NCBI RefSeq assembly: GCF_041915215.1
Contig: NZ_JAYSBV010000002.1
From: Zoogloea sp021286885
Lineage (GTDB): Bacteria; Pseudomonadota; Gammaproteobacteria; Burkholderiales; Rhodocyclaceae
Length of the DNA stretch: 64,000 nucleotides
Reading direction: 5' to 3' (one strand)
The notes below the pieces were generated by a model. The model did no database searches. It saw nothing but the letters and a program-made list of their open reading frames with translations, and was not told the DNA's origin. The position numbers were made by a program, and so were the translations under genes. Below are positions 1-8,118 of the stretch, piece by piece (the first letter of the stretch is position 1; the number at the start of each line of letters is the position of its first letter).

Positions 1-124
1 GCCCCGGAAAGTGTTTTCTCGGTATTGCTCTTGCCATCTTCCCGGCGAACCTGCTCGGGCCCGCCGTGTTTTATAGGTGTTCGGTATTCGATGTTAGGTG
101 TTCGATGTTCGGGCGTTTGCCTAC

Positions 125-700
125 TCAGGCAGCCTCGTTCTCGTGCTCTTCGGGCAGCATTTCGAGAAACTGGGCTTCGATGGTGTCGATGTGGCGCACA
201 CCCACTTCGGCGGCGATTTCACGGCACAGTTCGAAGGCCCGCAGCAGTTCGGCGCGGCTGGTGGCGGTGCGCAGATGCTCGCGCACCGGGCCATCATGCT
301 GGCGCAGGCTCTGCTCCATGGCGTTCAACAGAAACAAACGGGCCAAAGCCAGGGAGCGGCGGCGTACCCGCACCTGGGGAATAACGGGGGCAGGCACTTC
401 CACTTGGCGCGGGGCCACGGTGGATACGCTCTTGGTGGCGAGGGGGGCAGACGCCCGGTTGGCGGTTTCGGCACTGTGGGCACGGCGGCCAGTGCTTTCG
501 ACAAGGCCCAGCTCCTTGAGGCCCTTGAGCACGTCCTGAACCTCACCGAAACCGGCGGTGGTGTCCATCAAATCTTGAATGCTGCGCCGGCCATCCACCA
601 GGATCAGCAGCGCACGCATCTTGGGGGAAAGTTTACGGGCTCGGGTAGCAATCTCGTCCTGCCCGGCAGCGGTTTTCGCCAGAATGGAATCGTTGGTCAT
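125..700 (-). CDS. Hypothetical cytoplasmic protein (191 aa)
   Basis: Soluble protein of unknown function without signal peptide or membrane segment. The ATG at 700 is preceded by AAGGAG at a good distance, so the longer in-frame extension to 739 is rejected. The first 70 residues are rich in short helices (KLSPKMRALLILVDGRRS, then a GLKELGLVES end), which looks like a small winged-helix or helical-bundle fold. A Ser/Ala/Pro-rich linker follows, then a helical C-terminal third ending in an acidic tail. It is separated from the next upstream gene by a 75-base gap. I do not recognise a named family; a regulatory role would be a guess. Confidence 0.7.
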   Translation of the reverse strand: MTNDSILAKTAAGQDEIATRARKLSPKMRALLILVDGRRSIQDLMDTTAGFGEVQDVLKGLKELGLVESTGRRAHSAETANRASAPLATKSVSTVAPRQVEVPAPVIPQVRVRRRSLALARLFLLNAMEQSLRQHDGPVREHLRTATSRAELLRAFELCREIAAEVGVRHIDTIEAQFLEMLPEEHENEAA

Positions 701-775
701 TGCGCACTCCTTGCTGAAACAATCTTGAATTGCCCGCAAGGATAACGACGCAACACTTCAAATTCGTGACAAGGA

Positions 776-1171
776 TCACAGTTTTTCTGGCACTGCAGCA
801 TGCCCGATGCGTTGATGCCTGAAGCTGGCAGGCGCATGGGATACCAGCACCGAGTAGCCCAAAAGCACCCAGAACAGCGCCAGACGCTGACTTTCCCAGA
901 CCACCAGCAAGCCCAGCAGCACCAGCTTGAACACAAAGGCGAGGCCCGCGTATTCCTTGAGCCAGACGGGGTTGGACCAGGCATCCAGCAGCGCCATGCC
1001 CAGCCCACCGCACAGCAGCAGCCCGGCAAACACCCCACCGGGCGGCAGGGGCGCGCCGAGCAGGCCGGCGCCGCAGCCCACCACGCCGGCCACATGCAGG
1101 CCGCGCAGCACCACGATCAGCCAGCGCCGCCCGGGAAAATCCCGAAACCCTTTGCTGCTCCTGCGCCCCAT
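776..1171 (-). CDS. Small integral membrane protein (131 aa)
   Basis: Unknown inner-membrane protein. The start at 1171 has AAGGAG about nine bases upstream. Three to four hydrophobic segments are visible (roughly residues 18-38, 42-60, 76-92, 97-112). The N-terminal end is basic, and a conserved-looking SHAPASFRH motif sits near the C terminus. The arrangement of His residues at membrane edges recalls CopD-like haem or copper membrane proteins, but it is too short for certainty. It lies 18 bases downstream of the CinA-like gene on the same strand, so it is probably the last gene of that run. Confidence 0.7.
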   Translation of the reverse strand: MGRRSSKGFRDFPGRRWLIVVLRGLHVAGVVGCGAGLLGAPLPPGGVFAGLLLCGGLGMALLDAWSNPVWLKEYAGLAFVFKLVLLGLLVVWESQRLALFWVLLGYSVLVSHAPASFRHQRIGHAAVPEKL

Positions 1172-1189
1172 GGATGTGGCTCCTTCCGC

Positions 1190-1987
1190 TTAGCGGGCCG
1201 GCGCGTCTTCCCAGGCGTAGCCGCGCTGGGTGAGCGCTGCGGTGATGCGCGCCATGGCCGAATCCACCCGGGCGCTGGCGCCCTTCATGCCCAGTTCAAT
1301 GTGGCGCCGCAGGCCCTCGCCCCCCACGCTCGGGAGGCTGAACAGGGTGGCGTCCGGGTAGTCGGCGGTGATGACTTCCATCAAATCCACCAGCTTGCCC
1401 TCCAGGGCCTCCCAAACGATGACCGAGCGCTCCACGTAATCCACCTGATGGTGGAACTGGGCAAAGCAGTTATCCAGCACCCATTCGACCATGGGCCAGG
1501 CCATGACCGGGAAACCCGGCACAAAGAAGTGATTACGGATCGAGAAACCCGGAATCCGGTTGTAGGGGTTGGGGATGATGGCGCTGCCTTCGGGATAAAC
1601 CCCCATTTGCAAGCGCTGGGGTGTGATCTCGGCGCCGAACTTGTCGCGGATCTCGGCCTCGGCCTCCGGGTGCAGGGCGAGCGGCAGGCCCAGGGCTTCG
1701 GCGGCGGATTGGCGGGTGTGATCGTCCGGCGTGGCGCCAATGCCGCCAAAGCTAAACACCACGTCGGGGCCGGCAAAGCTTTCCTTCAGGGTCTGGACCA
1801 GACGCGGGCGCTCGTCGCCCACGTAGCGCACCGAGGCCAGACGCAGGCCCCGGGCGCCAAGCAGCTCAATGAGCTTGCCCAGGTGTTTGTCCTGGCGCCG
1901 GCCAGACAGCAGCTCGTCGCCGATGATGATGGCGCCAAAGCTGGGCGCGGACGTGTTTGCCGGAATGTTTGCAGGGGTATCGGACAT
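1190..1987 (-). CDS. CinA/MoaB-type molybdopterin-binding domain protein
   Basis: This 265-aa protein has the MoCF-binding (MoaB/MogA/CinA N-terminal) fold: an IIIGDELLSG motif at the start, then the FSFGGIGATPDDHT signature that forms the molybdopterin/nucleotide site. It lacks the C-terminal nicotinamide-nucleotide amidase domain of full-length CinA. It is therefore a stand-alone family member whose real substrate (molybdopterin, or ADP-ribose/FAD as in CinA-like pyrophosphatases) cannot be read from sequence. The ATG at 1987 begins one base after the stop of the upstream EI24 gene, indicating translational coupling. The longer frame reaching 2056 would overlap that gene and is rejected. 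Confidence 0.85.
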   Translation of the reverse strand: MSDTPANIPANTSAPSFGAIIIGDELLSGRRQDKHLGKLIELLGARGLRLASVRYVGDERPRLVQTLKESFAGPDVVFSFGGIGATPDDHTRQSAAEALGLPLALHPEAEAEIRDKFGAEITPQRLQMGVYPEGSAIIPNPYNRIPGFSIRNHFFVPGFPVMAWPMVEWVLDNCFAQFHHQVDYVERSVIVWEALEGKLVDLMEVITADYPDATLFSLPSVGGEGLRRHIELGMKGASARVDSAMARITAALTQRGYAWEDAPAR

Positions 1988-1988
1988 C

Positions 1989-2732
1989 TCAAACCACCTC
2001 GATGATGTGCTCGTTCTGACGCGCCCCACGCAGGGCGCCGAGCAGGTAATGGACAAAGGCCAGCCCGGTGAGGGCCGGCGCGAGCAGGTTCAGGAGGGGC
2101 ACATGGGCCAGCACCGCACCCGCCAGGCCCACGGTGAACAGCTTGCCGTGGTGCTGACGCGGAATCGTCTTGAGCTCGTAGGCATCCGCATGGACCATCA
2201 GCGCGTCGTAGGCAAACGCACGCTGGTTGAGCCAGGCGGTGAGCACCAGCGAGATCAGCAGCCCCGCCCCGGGCAGCAGCCACAGGGGCAGGCTCAGAAG
2301 CAGCATGGCCACAAATCCCAGCCCCACCTTGAGGGCGTTCCACAGGCTGCCCAGATTGCTGCCGCCCCCCCGCCGCGCCAGATCCGGGTAATCCTGGGCG
2401 GCGACCTTCTCCAGCATCATGGGCAGGGCCACGGCGCCAATGATGAGGGTGGCGGTCAGGTAGATCAGCGGCAGCATGAACACCACCAGACTGATCTTGA
2501 ACAGCACCAGCAATACCATCATGGCCACGCCGGAATCCTGCAGCCAGCCGCCCACCAGGGGCGCATCCAAGGCGGCCCCTTCGGCCCAACCCACCAGCGC
2601 GCCCCAGCTGAACAGCATGGCTGCCGTCCACAAAAAGGTGGCAAGCAGGGTAGGCCACACCAGATGCCAGAACACCCCCGGGCGGGCCAGGCTGCGCAGG
2701 GCAGAAAAGTAGGAAAGCAGAACAGTCTTCAT
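1989..2732 (-). CDS. EI24 domain inner-membrane protein
   Basis: A 247-aa polytopic membrane protein of the EI24/CysZ-like family (sulfate-permease-like or general membrane protein). It starts MKTVLLSYFSALRSLARPG, and the ARPG turn before the first transmembrane helix is typical of this family. Four or more long hydrophobic stretches follow, with a charged cytoplasmic loop in the middle (around KVAAQDYPDLARRGGG) and a QRAFAYDAL motif near the fourth segment. The start at 2732 is chosen because upstream residues are low-complexity and lie in the next gene. It is tightly packed between the amidase and the CinA-like gene. Confidence 0.8.
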   Translation of the reverse strand: MKTVLLSYFSALRSLARPGVFWHLVWPTLLATFLWTAAMLFSWGALVGWAEGAALDAPLVGGWLQDSGVAMMVLLVLFKISLVVFMLPLIYLTATLIIGAVALPMMLEKVAAQDYPDLARRGGGSNLGSLWNALKVGLGFVAMLLLSLPLWLLPGAGLLISLVLTAWLNQRAFAYDALMVHADAYELKTIPRQHHGKLFTVGLAGAVLAHVPLLNLLAPALTGLAFVHYLLGALRGARQNEHIIEVV

Positions 2733-2742
2733 GGTTTGACAA

Positions 2743-3537
2743 TCAAGGTTGCAGGGCTGTGGAACCCCTGGCCAGCTCAGAGGCCGCCGGGCGCAGATGG
2801 TTCCCCGGCGCCCGTTTCGGGCATTCTGAGGCTTGCGGGGGGTTTTGCGGAGGGGGACGACAGGCATCCAGCCCCCGGGCCAGCGCGGCGGCGAAGCGTT
2901 CCTGATAAGCGGGGTGGGCGGCCGCCCGGGCTTCGTCCCGATGGGCAATCACCCCCGCCTCCACCAGCAGGGCCGGCATGGGCGCGGTGCGCAAGACCCG
3001 CAGCCCGTCATAAAAATACACCCCCAGGGCCGCATCCGCCCAGGGTCGGTTTTCGCCTTCGATGGGCTCGGCGTGGTGGACGGTGGGCACAAACCCCGCC
3101 CCTTGCAGCGCGGCCCCCACCGCCCGGGCACAGGCCAGGCTGGCCTCGGGCTGGGCATTCTGGCGTGATACGAACAGGGAATAGCCCCGAAAGCGCTCGC
3201 CGCCTTCCCGCTGCGCGCTTTCCAGGTAACGGGGCTGCACCGAATCGTGGTGGATGGACACCAGCAGCGCCGCTCCCGCCGCCACAGCCCGGGGCACCCG
3301 CGCCTCCAGGGGCATGCCGGCGCCGGTGTCCTGGATGCGGGTGGTGATCCACCCGGCGCGGCGCAGTTGGGCATCCACCACCCCGGCCAGGGCCCGGTTA
3401 TATTCGAACTCCGGCTGACCGTAGGCACCCATGGCCCCCGGATGGGCGGCATCATGGCCCACGTCAATGGCCACCACCTGGGCCAGGGCGGCTCCGCTGG
3501 CAACCATGAGCGCCCAGCCTGTCCATCCCCACCTCAT
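2743..3537 (-). CDS. N-acetylmuramoyl-L-alanine amidase (Amidase_3)
   Basis: A periplasmic zinc amidase that cleaves the MurNAc-L-Ala bond of peptidoglycan during cell separation. An N-terminal signal peptide (about residues 1-20) precedes the catalytic domain. The zinc ligands are visible: VVAIDVGHD (first His), the Glu of EFEYNRAL, and the second His in LVSIHHDS. The catalytic Glu lies in PALLVEAGVIAHRDE. It lacks an AMIN domain, so it is a short AmiA-type enzyme; the C-terminal 30 residues are Pro/Arg-rich and probably unstructured. The start lies inside a three-fold ACCTCATACC repeat, so GTG at 3543 and ATG at 3537 are both possible; ATG is preferred. Confidence 0.88.
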   Translation of the reverse strand: MRWGWTGWALMVASGAALAQVVAIDVGHDAAHPGAMGAYGQPEFEYNRALAGVVDAQLRRAGWITTRIQDTGAGMPLEARVPRAVAAGAALLVSIHHDSVQPRYLESAQREGGERFRGYSLFVSRQNAQPEASLACARAVGAALQGAGFVPTVHHAEPIEGENRPWADAALGVYFYDGLRVLRTAPMPALLVEAGVIAHRDEARAAAHPAYQERFAAALARGLDACRPPPQNPPQASECPKRAPGNHLRPAASELARGSTALQP

Positions 3538-3555
3538 ACCCACCTCATACCCACC

Positions 3556-4467
3556 TCACTCCGGCAGTTCCACCTGCACCGGCCTGAAACCCCGGGCGGC
3601 CAGCAGGGCCAGCAGCCCCCGGGGGCCGCCCATGTGGCCGGCGCCCACGGCGATGAAGGGGCGCTTGCCGGGCTTGAGCTGCTGCTCGATGGCAGCGGCC
3701 ATTTCCAGGTTGCGGGCATCCAGCAAGGCTTCCATCACCGGGGCGGCGTCGCTGCCCACCTCTTCCTGCATCAGCTGATCCAGGGTCGCCACATCCCCCG
3801 CCCGCCAGGCGGCGAGAAGCTCGGCAAAGTACGCCGCAAAACGATCTTCCAGCACCAGATCCACGGTCTGGGCCAGGGCGGCGTGCTGGGCGGTATCACC
3901 CCCGGCAGAGAGCGCCGCAATCTGGCGCTCGGGGGTTTCCAGCGCCTCCAGCCGCAGCCGGCGCCCCCGGCCCACTTGGGCGAGCCACAGGTCAACACCG
4001 TTTTCGGTGCGATACCCGGCCCGGGCCGCAGCTTGAACGCCCAGCAACGCATTCACCAGCCAGGGCTGCATGGGTAGGAGCATCTGGGGGGCCAGCCCCA
4101 GCCGGGCGGCGGCCCCATTGAGCCGCGCCATCAGCCCAGGCGATAAGATCTGATTTAAGGTCTGGCCCGCAGGCAAACGCCCCGCCTGAGCAATTTTATA
4201 AGGCAAGCCCATATCTTCCGGGTCGAGTTCCAGCACCAGCAGGCTGGCCCGATCCAGGGCCCGGGTGACGGGGCGCGGCGGCGGCGTGCACCGGGCGTCG
4301 CACACATGCACGGTGCCATACAGATGGGCCCGCACGGCGCCCTCCCCGTCCCGCAACTCCCAAAAGAACAGGGGCTGACCGGCCCAGGCCTGGCAGGCCA
4401 GCCACATCCCCAGCACACCCACCACGCCCCGACGGACGAAGCGCCCCCATGAAGCCCTCAACTGCAT
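3556..4467 (-). CDS. TraB/GumN family periplasmic protein
   Basis: A 303-aa protein with an N-terminal signal peptide (cleavage after ACQAWA) and the TraB/GumN fold, which is related to Tiki-type metalloproteases. The first GTVH motif is present (residues about 51-54, LYGTVHVCD), as is the second conserved block FIAVGAGHMGG near the C terminus. The two GxxH motifs are the proposed metal-binding residues of the family. The substrate is unknown in bacteria. The start at 4467 has a GGGAGA ribosome site. It leads the minus-strand run that continues with the amidase and is divergent from miaA, with only 44 bases between the starts. Confidence 0.82.
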   Translation of the reverse strand: MQLRASWGRFVRRGVVGVLGMWLACQAWAGQPLFFWELRDGEGAVRAHLYGTVHVCDARCTPPPRPVTRALDRASLLVLELDPEDMGLPYKIAQAGRLPAGQTLNQILSPGLMARLNGAAARLGLAPQMLLPMQPWLVNALLGVQAAARAGYRTENGVDLWLAQVGRGRRLRLEALETPERQIAALSAGGDTAQHAALAQTVDLVLEDRFAAYFAELLAAWRAGDVATLDQLMQEEVGSDAAPVMEALLDARNLEMAAAIEQQLKPGKRPFIAVGAGHMGGPRGLLALLAARGFRPVQVELPE

Positions 4468-4511
4468 TTTCTCTCCCGGCTACAATGCGCGACCACAGCA
4501 AAGCCCGAATC

Positions 4512-5465
4512 ATGCCCGAAACCCACGCCCTTCCGCCCGCCGTCCTGCTGCTGGGCCCCACCGCCAGCGGCAAGACCGCCGCCGCCCTGGCCCTCGCCGC
4601 CCATCTGCCCATCGAGATCATCAGCGTGGATTCCGCCCTGGTGTACCGGGACATGGACATCGGCACCGCCAAGCCCAGCGCCGCCGAACAGGCCGTGTGC
4701 CCGCACCACCTGATCGACATCATCAGCCCCGAAGAGGCCTACTCCGCCGCCAGCTTCTGCGCCGATGCGCGCCGGCTGATGGGCGAGATCAGCGCCCGGG
4801 GGCGCCTGCCGGTGCTGGTGGGCGGCACCATGCTGTATTACAAGGCCCTGCGTGACGGGCTTTCCGAACTGCCCGAGGCCGACCCGGCCCTGCGCCAGGA
4901 GATCGAAGAGGCCGCCGCCCGGCTCGGCTGGCCCGCCCTGCACGCCCAGCTCGCCGCCCTGGACCCGGACGCCGCCGCCCGCCTCAAACCCAACGACGCC
5001 CAGCGCATCCAGCGCGCCCTGGAGATCGTGCGCCTCACTGGCCAACCCCTGGCCGCCAGCTACGCCCGCAAGGAAACCCAGGCCGACACCCACCGCTACA
5101 TCAGCATCGCCCTCGCCCCGAGCGAACGCAGCGTGCTGCACGAACGCATCGCCCGGCGCTTCGACACCATGCTGCTGGGGGGCTTTGTGGACGAGGTACG
5201 CGCCCTGCTGACCCGCTACCGGCTCGACCCGACCATGCCCTCCATGCGCTGCGTGGGCTACCGCCAGGCCCTGGAGTTTCTGGATGGTCAGATCGACATG
5301 CTCACCCTGCGCGACAAGGGCGTGTTCGCCACCCGCCAGCTCGCCAAACGCCAGCTCACCTGGCAGCGCAACCTGCGCGAACACTGGCCCGAGCTGGTGG
5401 AACTGGACTGCCTGCGCCCGGATCTGGCCGAGGCGGTGCGGGGGGTGGTGGAAGCAGGGCTGTAA
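4512..5465 (+). CDS. miaA: tRNA dimethylallyltransferase MiaA
   Basis: Transfers the dimethylallyl group from DMAPP to N6 of A37 in tRNAs reading U-initial codons. The 317-aa length matches the family. The P-loop GPTASGKT is at residues 15-22, followed by the family signatures IISVDSALVYRDMDIGTAKP, PHHLIDI and GGTMLYYKAL. The C-terminal ATRQLAKRQLTWQRN block is the tRNA-binding end. The ATG at 4512 is preferred because it places the P-loop at the usual distance, although an in-frame ATG at 4485 cannot be excluded. It is not next to mutL or hfq here, unlike many proteobacteria. Confidence 0.95.
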   Translation: MPETHALPPAVLLLGPTASGKTAAALALAAHLPIEIISVDSALVYRDMDIGTAKPSAAEQAVCPHHLIDIISPEEAYSAASFCADARRLMGEISARGRLPVLVGGTMLYYKALRDGLSELPEADPALRQEIEEAAARLGWPALHAQLAALDPDAAARLKPNDAQRIQRALEIVRLTGQPLAASYARKETQADTHRYISIALAPSERSVLHERIARRFDTMLLGGFVDEVRALLTRYRLDPTMPSMRCVGYRQALEFLDGQIDMLTLRDKGVFATRQLAKRQLTWQRNLREHWPELVELDCLRPDLAEAVRGVVEAGL

Positions 5466-5577
5466 GCCCGGCTGCCTCGAAACCCCAGGGGCACCAGAGC
5501 GCTATTGCGCCCGTATGGTTGCAGTTATATGACGCAAGCTTCTAAGCTGTAGTCATTGGTGCACCACACAAAGCACC

Positions 5578-5624
5578 CCATGCACCGGCCCGGGCCCATC
5601 GACCCGGGTAGGCGCTGTGCATGG
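5578..5624 (+). promoter_or_regulatory. Nested stem-loop leader upstream of mosB
   Basis: CCATGCAC (5578-5585) pairs perfectly with GTGCATGG (5617-5624). Inside it, CCCGGG (5589-5594) pairs with CCCGGG (5603-5608) around an eight-base loop. The structure ends seven bases before the GAGAGG ribosome site of mosB. This is a directly visible inverted-repeat structure; that it is a regulatory RNA element controlling mosBA is an inference. Confidence 0.5.
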
Positions 5625-5644
5625 CATCTGAGAGGCGCTCGCCC

Positions 5645-6457
5645 ATGACCACCCCGACCCCTGCGCTGGAAGCGCTCCTGATGGAGCGTTCCCTCACCGA
5701 TGCGCAACTCCTGGCTGCTGCCGAGGCCGCTGCCGACTTCCGCATCCTGCCCGACGCCACCGTGCTCAAGATCGGCGGCCAGAGCGTGATCGACCGGGGC
5801 CGCGCCGCCGTGTATCCGCTGGTGGATGAAATCGTGGCTGCACGCCAGCAGCACCCGTTGCTGATCGGCACCGGCGCCGGCACCCGTGCCCGCCACCTGT
5901 ATTCGATTGCCGCTGGGCTCAATCTGCCCGCCGGGGTACTGGCCCAGCTGGGCGCTTCGGTGGCCGACCAGAACGCCGCCATGCTCGGCCAACTGATGGC
6001 CAAGCACGGGATTTCCCATGTGGATGGCGCCGGCCTGGCTGCCGTGCCGCTGTTCCTGGCCGAAGTGCGGGCGGTGATCTTCAGCGGCATGCCCCCCTTC
6101 AAGCTGTGGATGCGCCCCGCCGCCGGAAGCGTGATCCCCCCGTATCGCACCGACGCGGGCTGTTTCCTGATGGCCGAGCAGTTCGGCTGTAAGCAGATGA
6201 TCTACGTGAAGGACGAAAACGGCCTCTACACCGCCAACCCCAAGACCGACAAGCACGCCACCCTGATCCCCAAAATCTCGGTGGACGAGATGAAGGCCCA
6301 GGGCCTGCACGACTCCATCCTCGAATTCCCGGTGCTGGATCTGCTCCAGTCGGCCCGCCACATCCGGCAGGTGCAGGTCATCAACGGCCTCGTGCCGGGC
6401 AATCTCACCCGTGCGCTCGCAGGCGAGCATGTGGGCACCATCATCACCGCGAACTGA
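5645..6457 (+). CDS. mosB: Molybdenum storage protein, beta subunit
   Basis: MosB with MosA forms the hexameric MoSto cage, which packs molybdate or tungstate as polyoxometalate clusters in an ATP-dependent way. The 270-aa product has the amino-acid-kinase (UMP-kinase-like) fold: ATVLKIGGQSVIDRG at the nucleotide site, LLIGTGAGTRARHLYS, and IPPYRTDAGCFLMAEQFG near the cluster-binding face. It ends with the VINGLVPGNLTRALAGEHVGT block characteristic of this pair. Length and motifs match, from memory, the Azotobacter vinelandii subunit nearly throughout. The ATG at 5645 has GAGAGG upstream. mosA follows after 12 bases. Confidence 0.93.
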   Translation: MTTPTPALEALLMERSLTDAQLLAAAEAAADFRILPDATVLKIGGQSVIDRGRAAVYPLVDEIVAARQQHPLLIGTGAGTRARHLYSIAAGLNLPAGVLAQLGASVADQNAAMLGQLMAKHGISHVDGAGLAAVPLFLAEVRAVIFSGMPPFKLWMRPAAGSVIPPYRTDAGCFLMAEQFGCKQMIYVKDENGLYTANPKTDKHATLIPKISVDEMKAQGLHDSILEFPVLDLLQSARHIRQVQVINGLVPGNLTRALAGEHVGTIITAN

Positions 6458-6469
6458 GGAGCACCGGCC

Positions 6470-7300
6470 ATGACCGATACCAACACCATCAAGCACATTG
6501 CCTCGCCCCTCGCCCGCCAAACCCTGCAGGACAAGGATCTGACCGCCCCGGTGGCCGGGGTCAAGCCCATCCGGCTGCTGCCCTGGCTGCAGGTGGTCAA
6601 GATTGGGGGTCGATCCATCATGGACCGGGGCGCCGAAGCCATTCTGCCCATCGTCGATGAGCTGCGCGCCCTGCTGCCCGAACACCGGCTGCTGATCCTG
6701 ACCGGCGCCGGCATCCGCGCCCGCCACCTCTACAGCGTGGGTCTGGATCTGGGCTTGCCGGTGGGCTCCTTGTCGCCCCTGGCCGCCAGCGAAGCGGGCC
6801 AGAACGGCCACATCCTGGCCTCCCTGCTGGCCCCGGAAGGCGTTTCTTACGTGGAGCACCCGACCATCGCCAACCAGCTCGCCATCCACCTTGCGGCCAC
6901 TCGCGCCGTGGTGGGCAGCGCCTTCCCCCCCTACCATCACCACGAGTTCTCCAGCGCCCGCATCCCCCATCACCGGGCGGACACCGGCGCCTTCCTGCTG
7001 GCCGACGCCCTGGGCGCCGCCGGCCTGACCATCGTGGAAGACGTGGACGGGGTCTACACCGCCGATCCCAAGGGCGCCAGCGCCGCCAGCGCCCAGCTCC
7101 TCCCCGACGTGAGCGCCGCCGAACTCGCCAAAACCGAAGGCACCCTGCCCTTCGACCGGGCCCTACTCGAAGTGATGGCCAACGCCCGCCACATCGAGAA
7201 GGTGCAGGTCATCAACGGCCTCGTCCCCGGCCGCCTCACCGCCGCCCTGCGCGGCGAGCACGTAGGCACGCTGATCCGCACAGGCGCCAGCGCGGCCTAA
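6470..7300 (+). CDS. mosA: Molybdenum storage protein, alpha subunit
   Basis: Partner of MosB in the cytoplasmic Mo/W storage cage. The 276-aa product opens with MTDTNTIKHI and the long N-terminal arm (SPLARQTLQDKDLT) that embraces neighbouring subunits in MoSto. It then shows the kinase-fold motifs LQVVKIGGRSIMDRG and LLILTGAGIRARHLYSVG. The His-rich loop SAFPPYHHHEF, which helps nucleate molybdate clusters, is intact. It ends with VINGLVPGRLTAALRGEHVGT like its partner, showing the two arose by duplication. It is cotranscribed with mosB, and a strong terminator follows. MoSto is best known from nitrogen fixers, but no nif gene is in this window. Confidence 0.94.
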   Translation: MTDTNTIKHIASPLARQTLQDKDLTAPVAGVKPIRLLPWLQVVKIGGRSIMDRGAEAILPIVDELRALLPEHRLLILTGAGIRARHLYSVGLDLGLPVGSLSPLAASEAGQNGHILASLLAPEGVSYVEHPTIANQLAIHLAATRAVVGSAFPPYHHHEFSSARIPHHRADTGAFLLADALGAAGLTIVEDVDGVYTADPKGASAASAQLLPDVSAAELAKTEGTLPFDRALLEVMANARHIEKVQVINGLVPGRLTAALRGEHVGTLIRTGASAA

Positions 7301-7318
7301 ATTCCCGCGTAACGCCCC

Positions 7319-7379
7319 AAAACCCCCGGCCCCCGCCGCCTGTCGCTGCAAAGCGGGGCGTGCGGGGGCCGGTTTTTTT
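7319..7379 (+). terminator. Rho-independent terminator after mosA (repeat copy 1)
   Basis: A long GC-rich hairpin whose arms are ACCCCCGGCCCCCGC and GTGCGGGGGCCGG, followed by a run of seven T. A second copy with only a few differences lies at 10099-10159 behind the TetR gene. Confidence 0.85.
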
Positions 7380-7417
7380 GGAAGGGCGGTTTCAAGTCTG
7401 AACTGTGGTTTTCAGTA

Positions 7418-8080
7418 TCAGTAACCAATGGTGAAGCGCATACGCTCGTGGGCAGGCCTTTCCAGCTCGTCGACCAGCGCCACGGCGTAGTCTTCGAACG
7501 AAATCCGGCTGTTGCCCTGGGCATCCCTGATGAGTTCATCACCCCCCAGGCGGAATTGTCCTGTGCGCTCGCCGGGTTGAATAAGCATCGGTGGGCTGAA
7601 GTAAGTCCAGTTGATACTAGAGGCACGCAGGGCGGCAAATGCCTTCACATGCGAACGCGCAATCGGCACATAGGCTTGCGGCCAGAATCCGGAGTCGAGC
7701 ACGGTGACCCCGGGCGCAAACCACAAGGAGCCAGCACCACCCACCACCACCAGCCGGGGGACACCCGCCTGGCCTGCTGCATCGATGAAACGCTCGACCA
7801 TGGCAGGCAACTGGTCGGTATAGCCCTCATCCGAGGTAAACCGGGGATCGTTTCTCGACGGGCCATAGGCGCTTACCACCGCATCGGCACCACGGATGAT
7901 GTCTGCAATACGCTCAGCGCTGCCCAGATCATCCTGCACCGGGTGGACACCTGCGGGCAATGGCTCGGGGAGCCTTTCCAGATGACGGGCCACGGCAGTG
8001 ATCTGATGCCCACGACGACTGAGTTCATGGATGAGCGTGCGACCGGCCTGGCCGGTTGCGGCGAGCAATGCAACTTTCAT
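7418..8080 (-). CDS. NAD(P)-binding oxidoreductase, atypical SDR (NmrA/YwnB-like)
   Basis: A 220-aa Rossmann protein starting MKVALLAATGQAGRTLIHEL. The GxxGxxG-type glycine motif near residue 8-13 binds NAD(P), and the later conserved block RLVVVGGAGSLWF is typical of the YwnB/NmrA-like subgroup. The classic SDR Tyr-x-x-x-Lys pair is not obvious, so redox-sensor or quinone/flavin-reductase activity are both possible. AAGGA sits upstream of the start. It follows the Old Yellow Enzyme gene by 38 bases on the same strand and probably shares its TetR-controlled promoter, suggesting a role in electrophile or quinone stress. Confidence 0.8.
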   Translation of the reverse strand: MKVALLAATGQAGRTLIHELSRRGHQITAVARHLERLPEPLPAGVHPVQDDLGSAERIADIIRGADAVVSAYGPSRNDPRFTSDEGYTDQLPAMVERFIDAAGQAGVPRLVVVGGAGSLWFAPGVTVLDSGFWPQAYVPIARSHVKAFAALRASSINWTYFSPPMLIQPGERTGQFRLGGDELIRDAQGNSRISFEDYAVALVDELERPAHERMRFTIGY

Positions 8081-8118
8081 GATGAATTATCCTTGAGGAA
8101 AGATGATGGGGGCTGGGC

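Noticed and set aside
5500..5545. Possible ModE box before mosB (GTTATATGACG and CGCTATTGCG)
   Set aside because: Only half of the expected inverted arrangement is there and the spacing is wrong; not supportable by eye.
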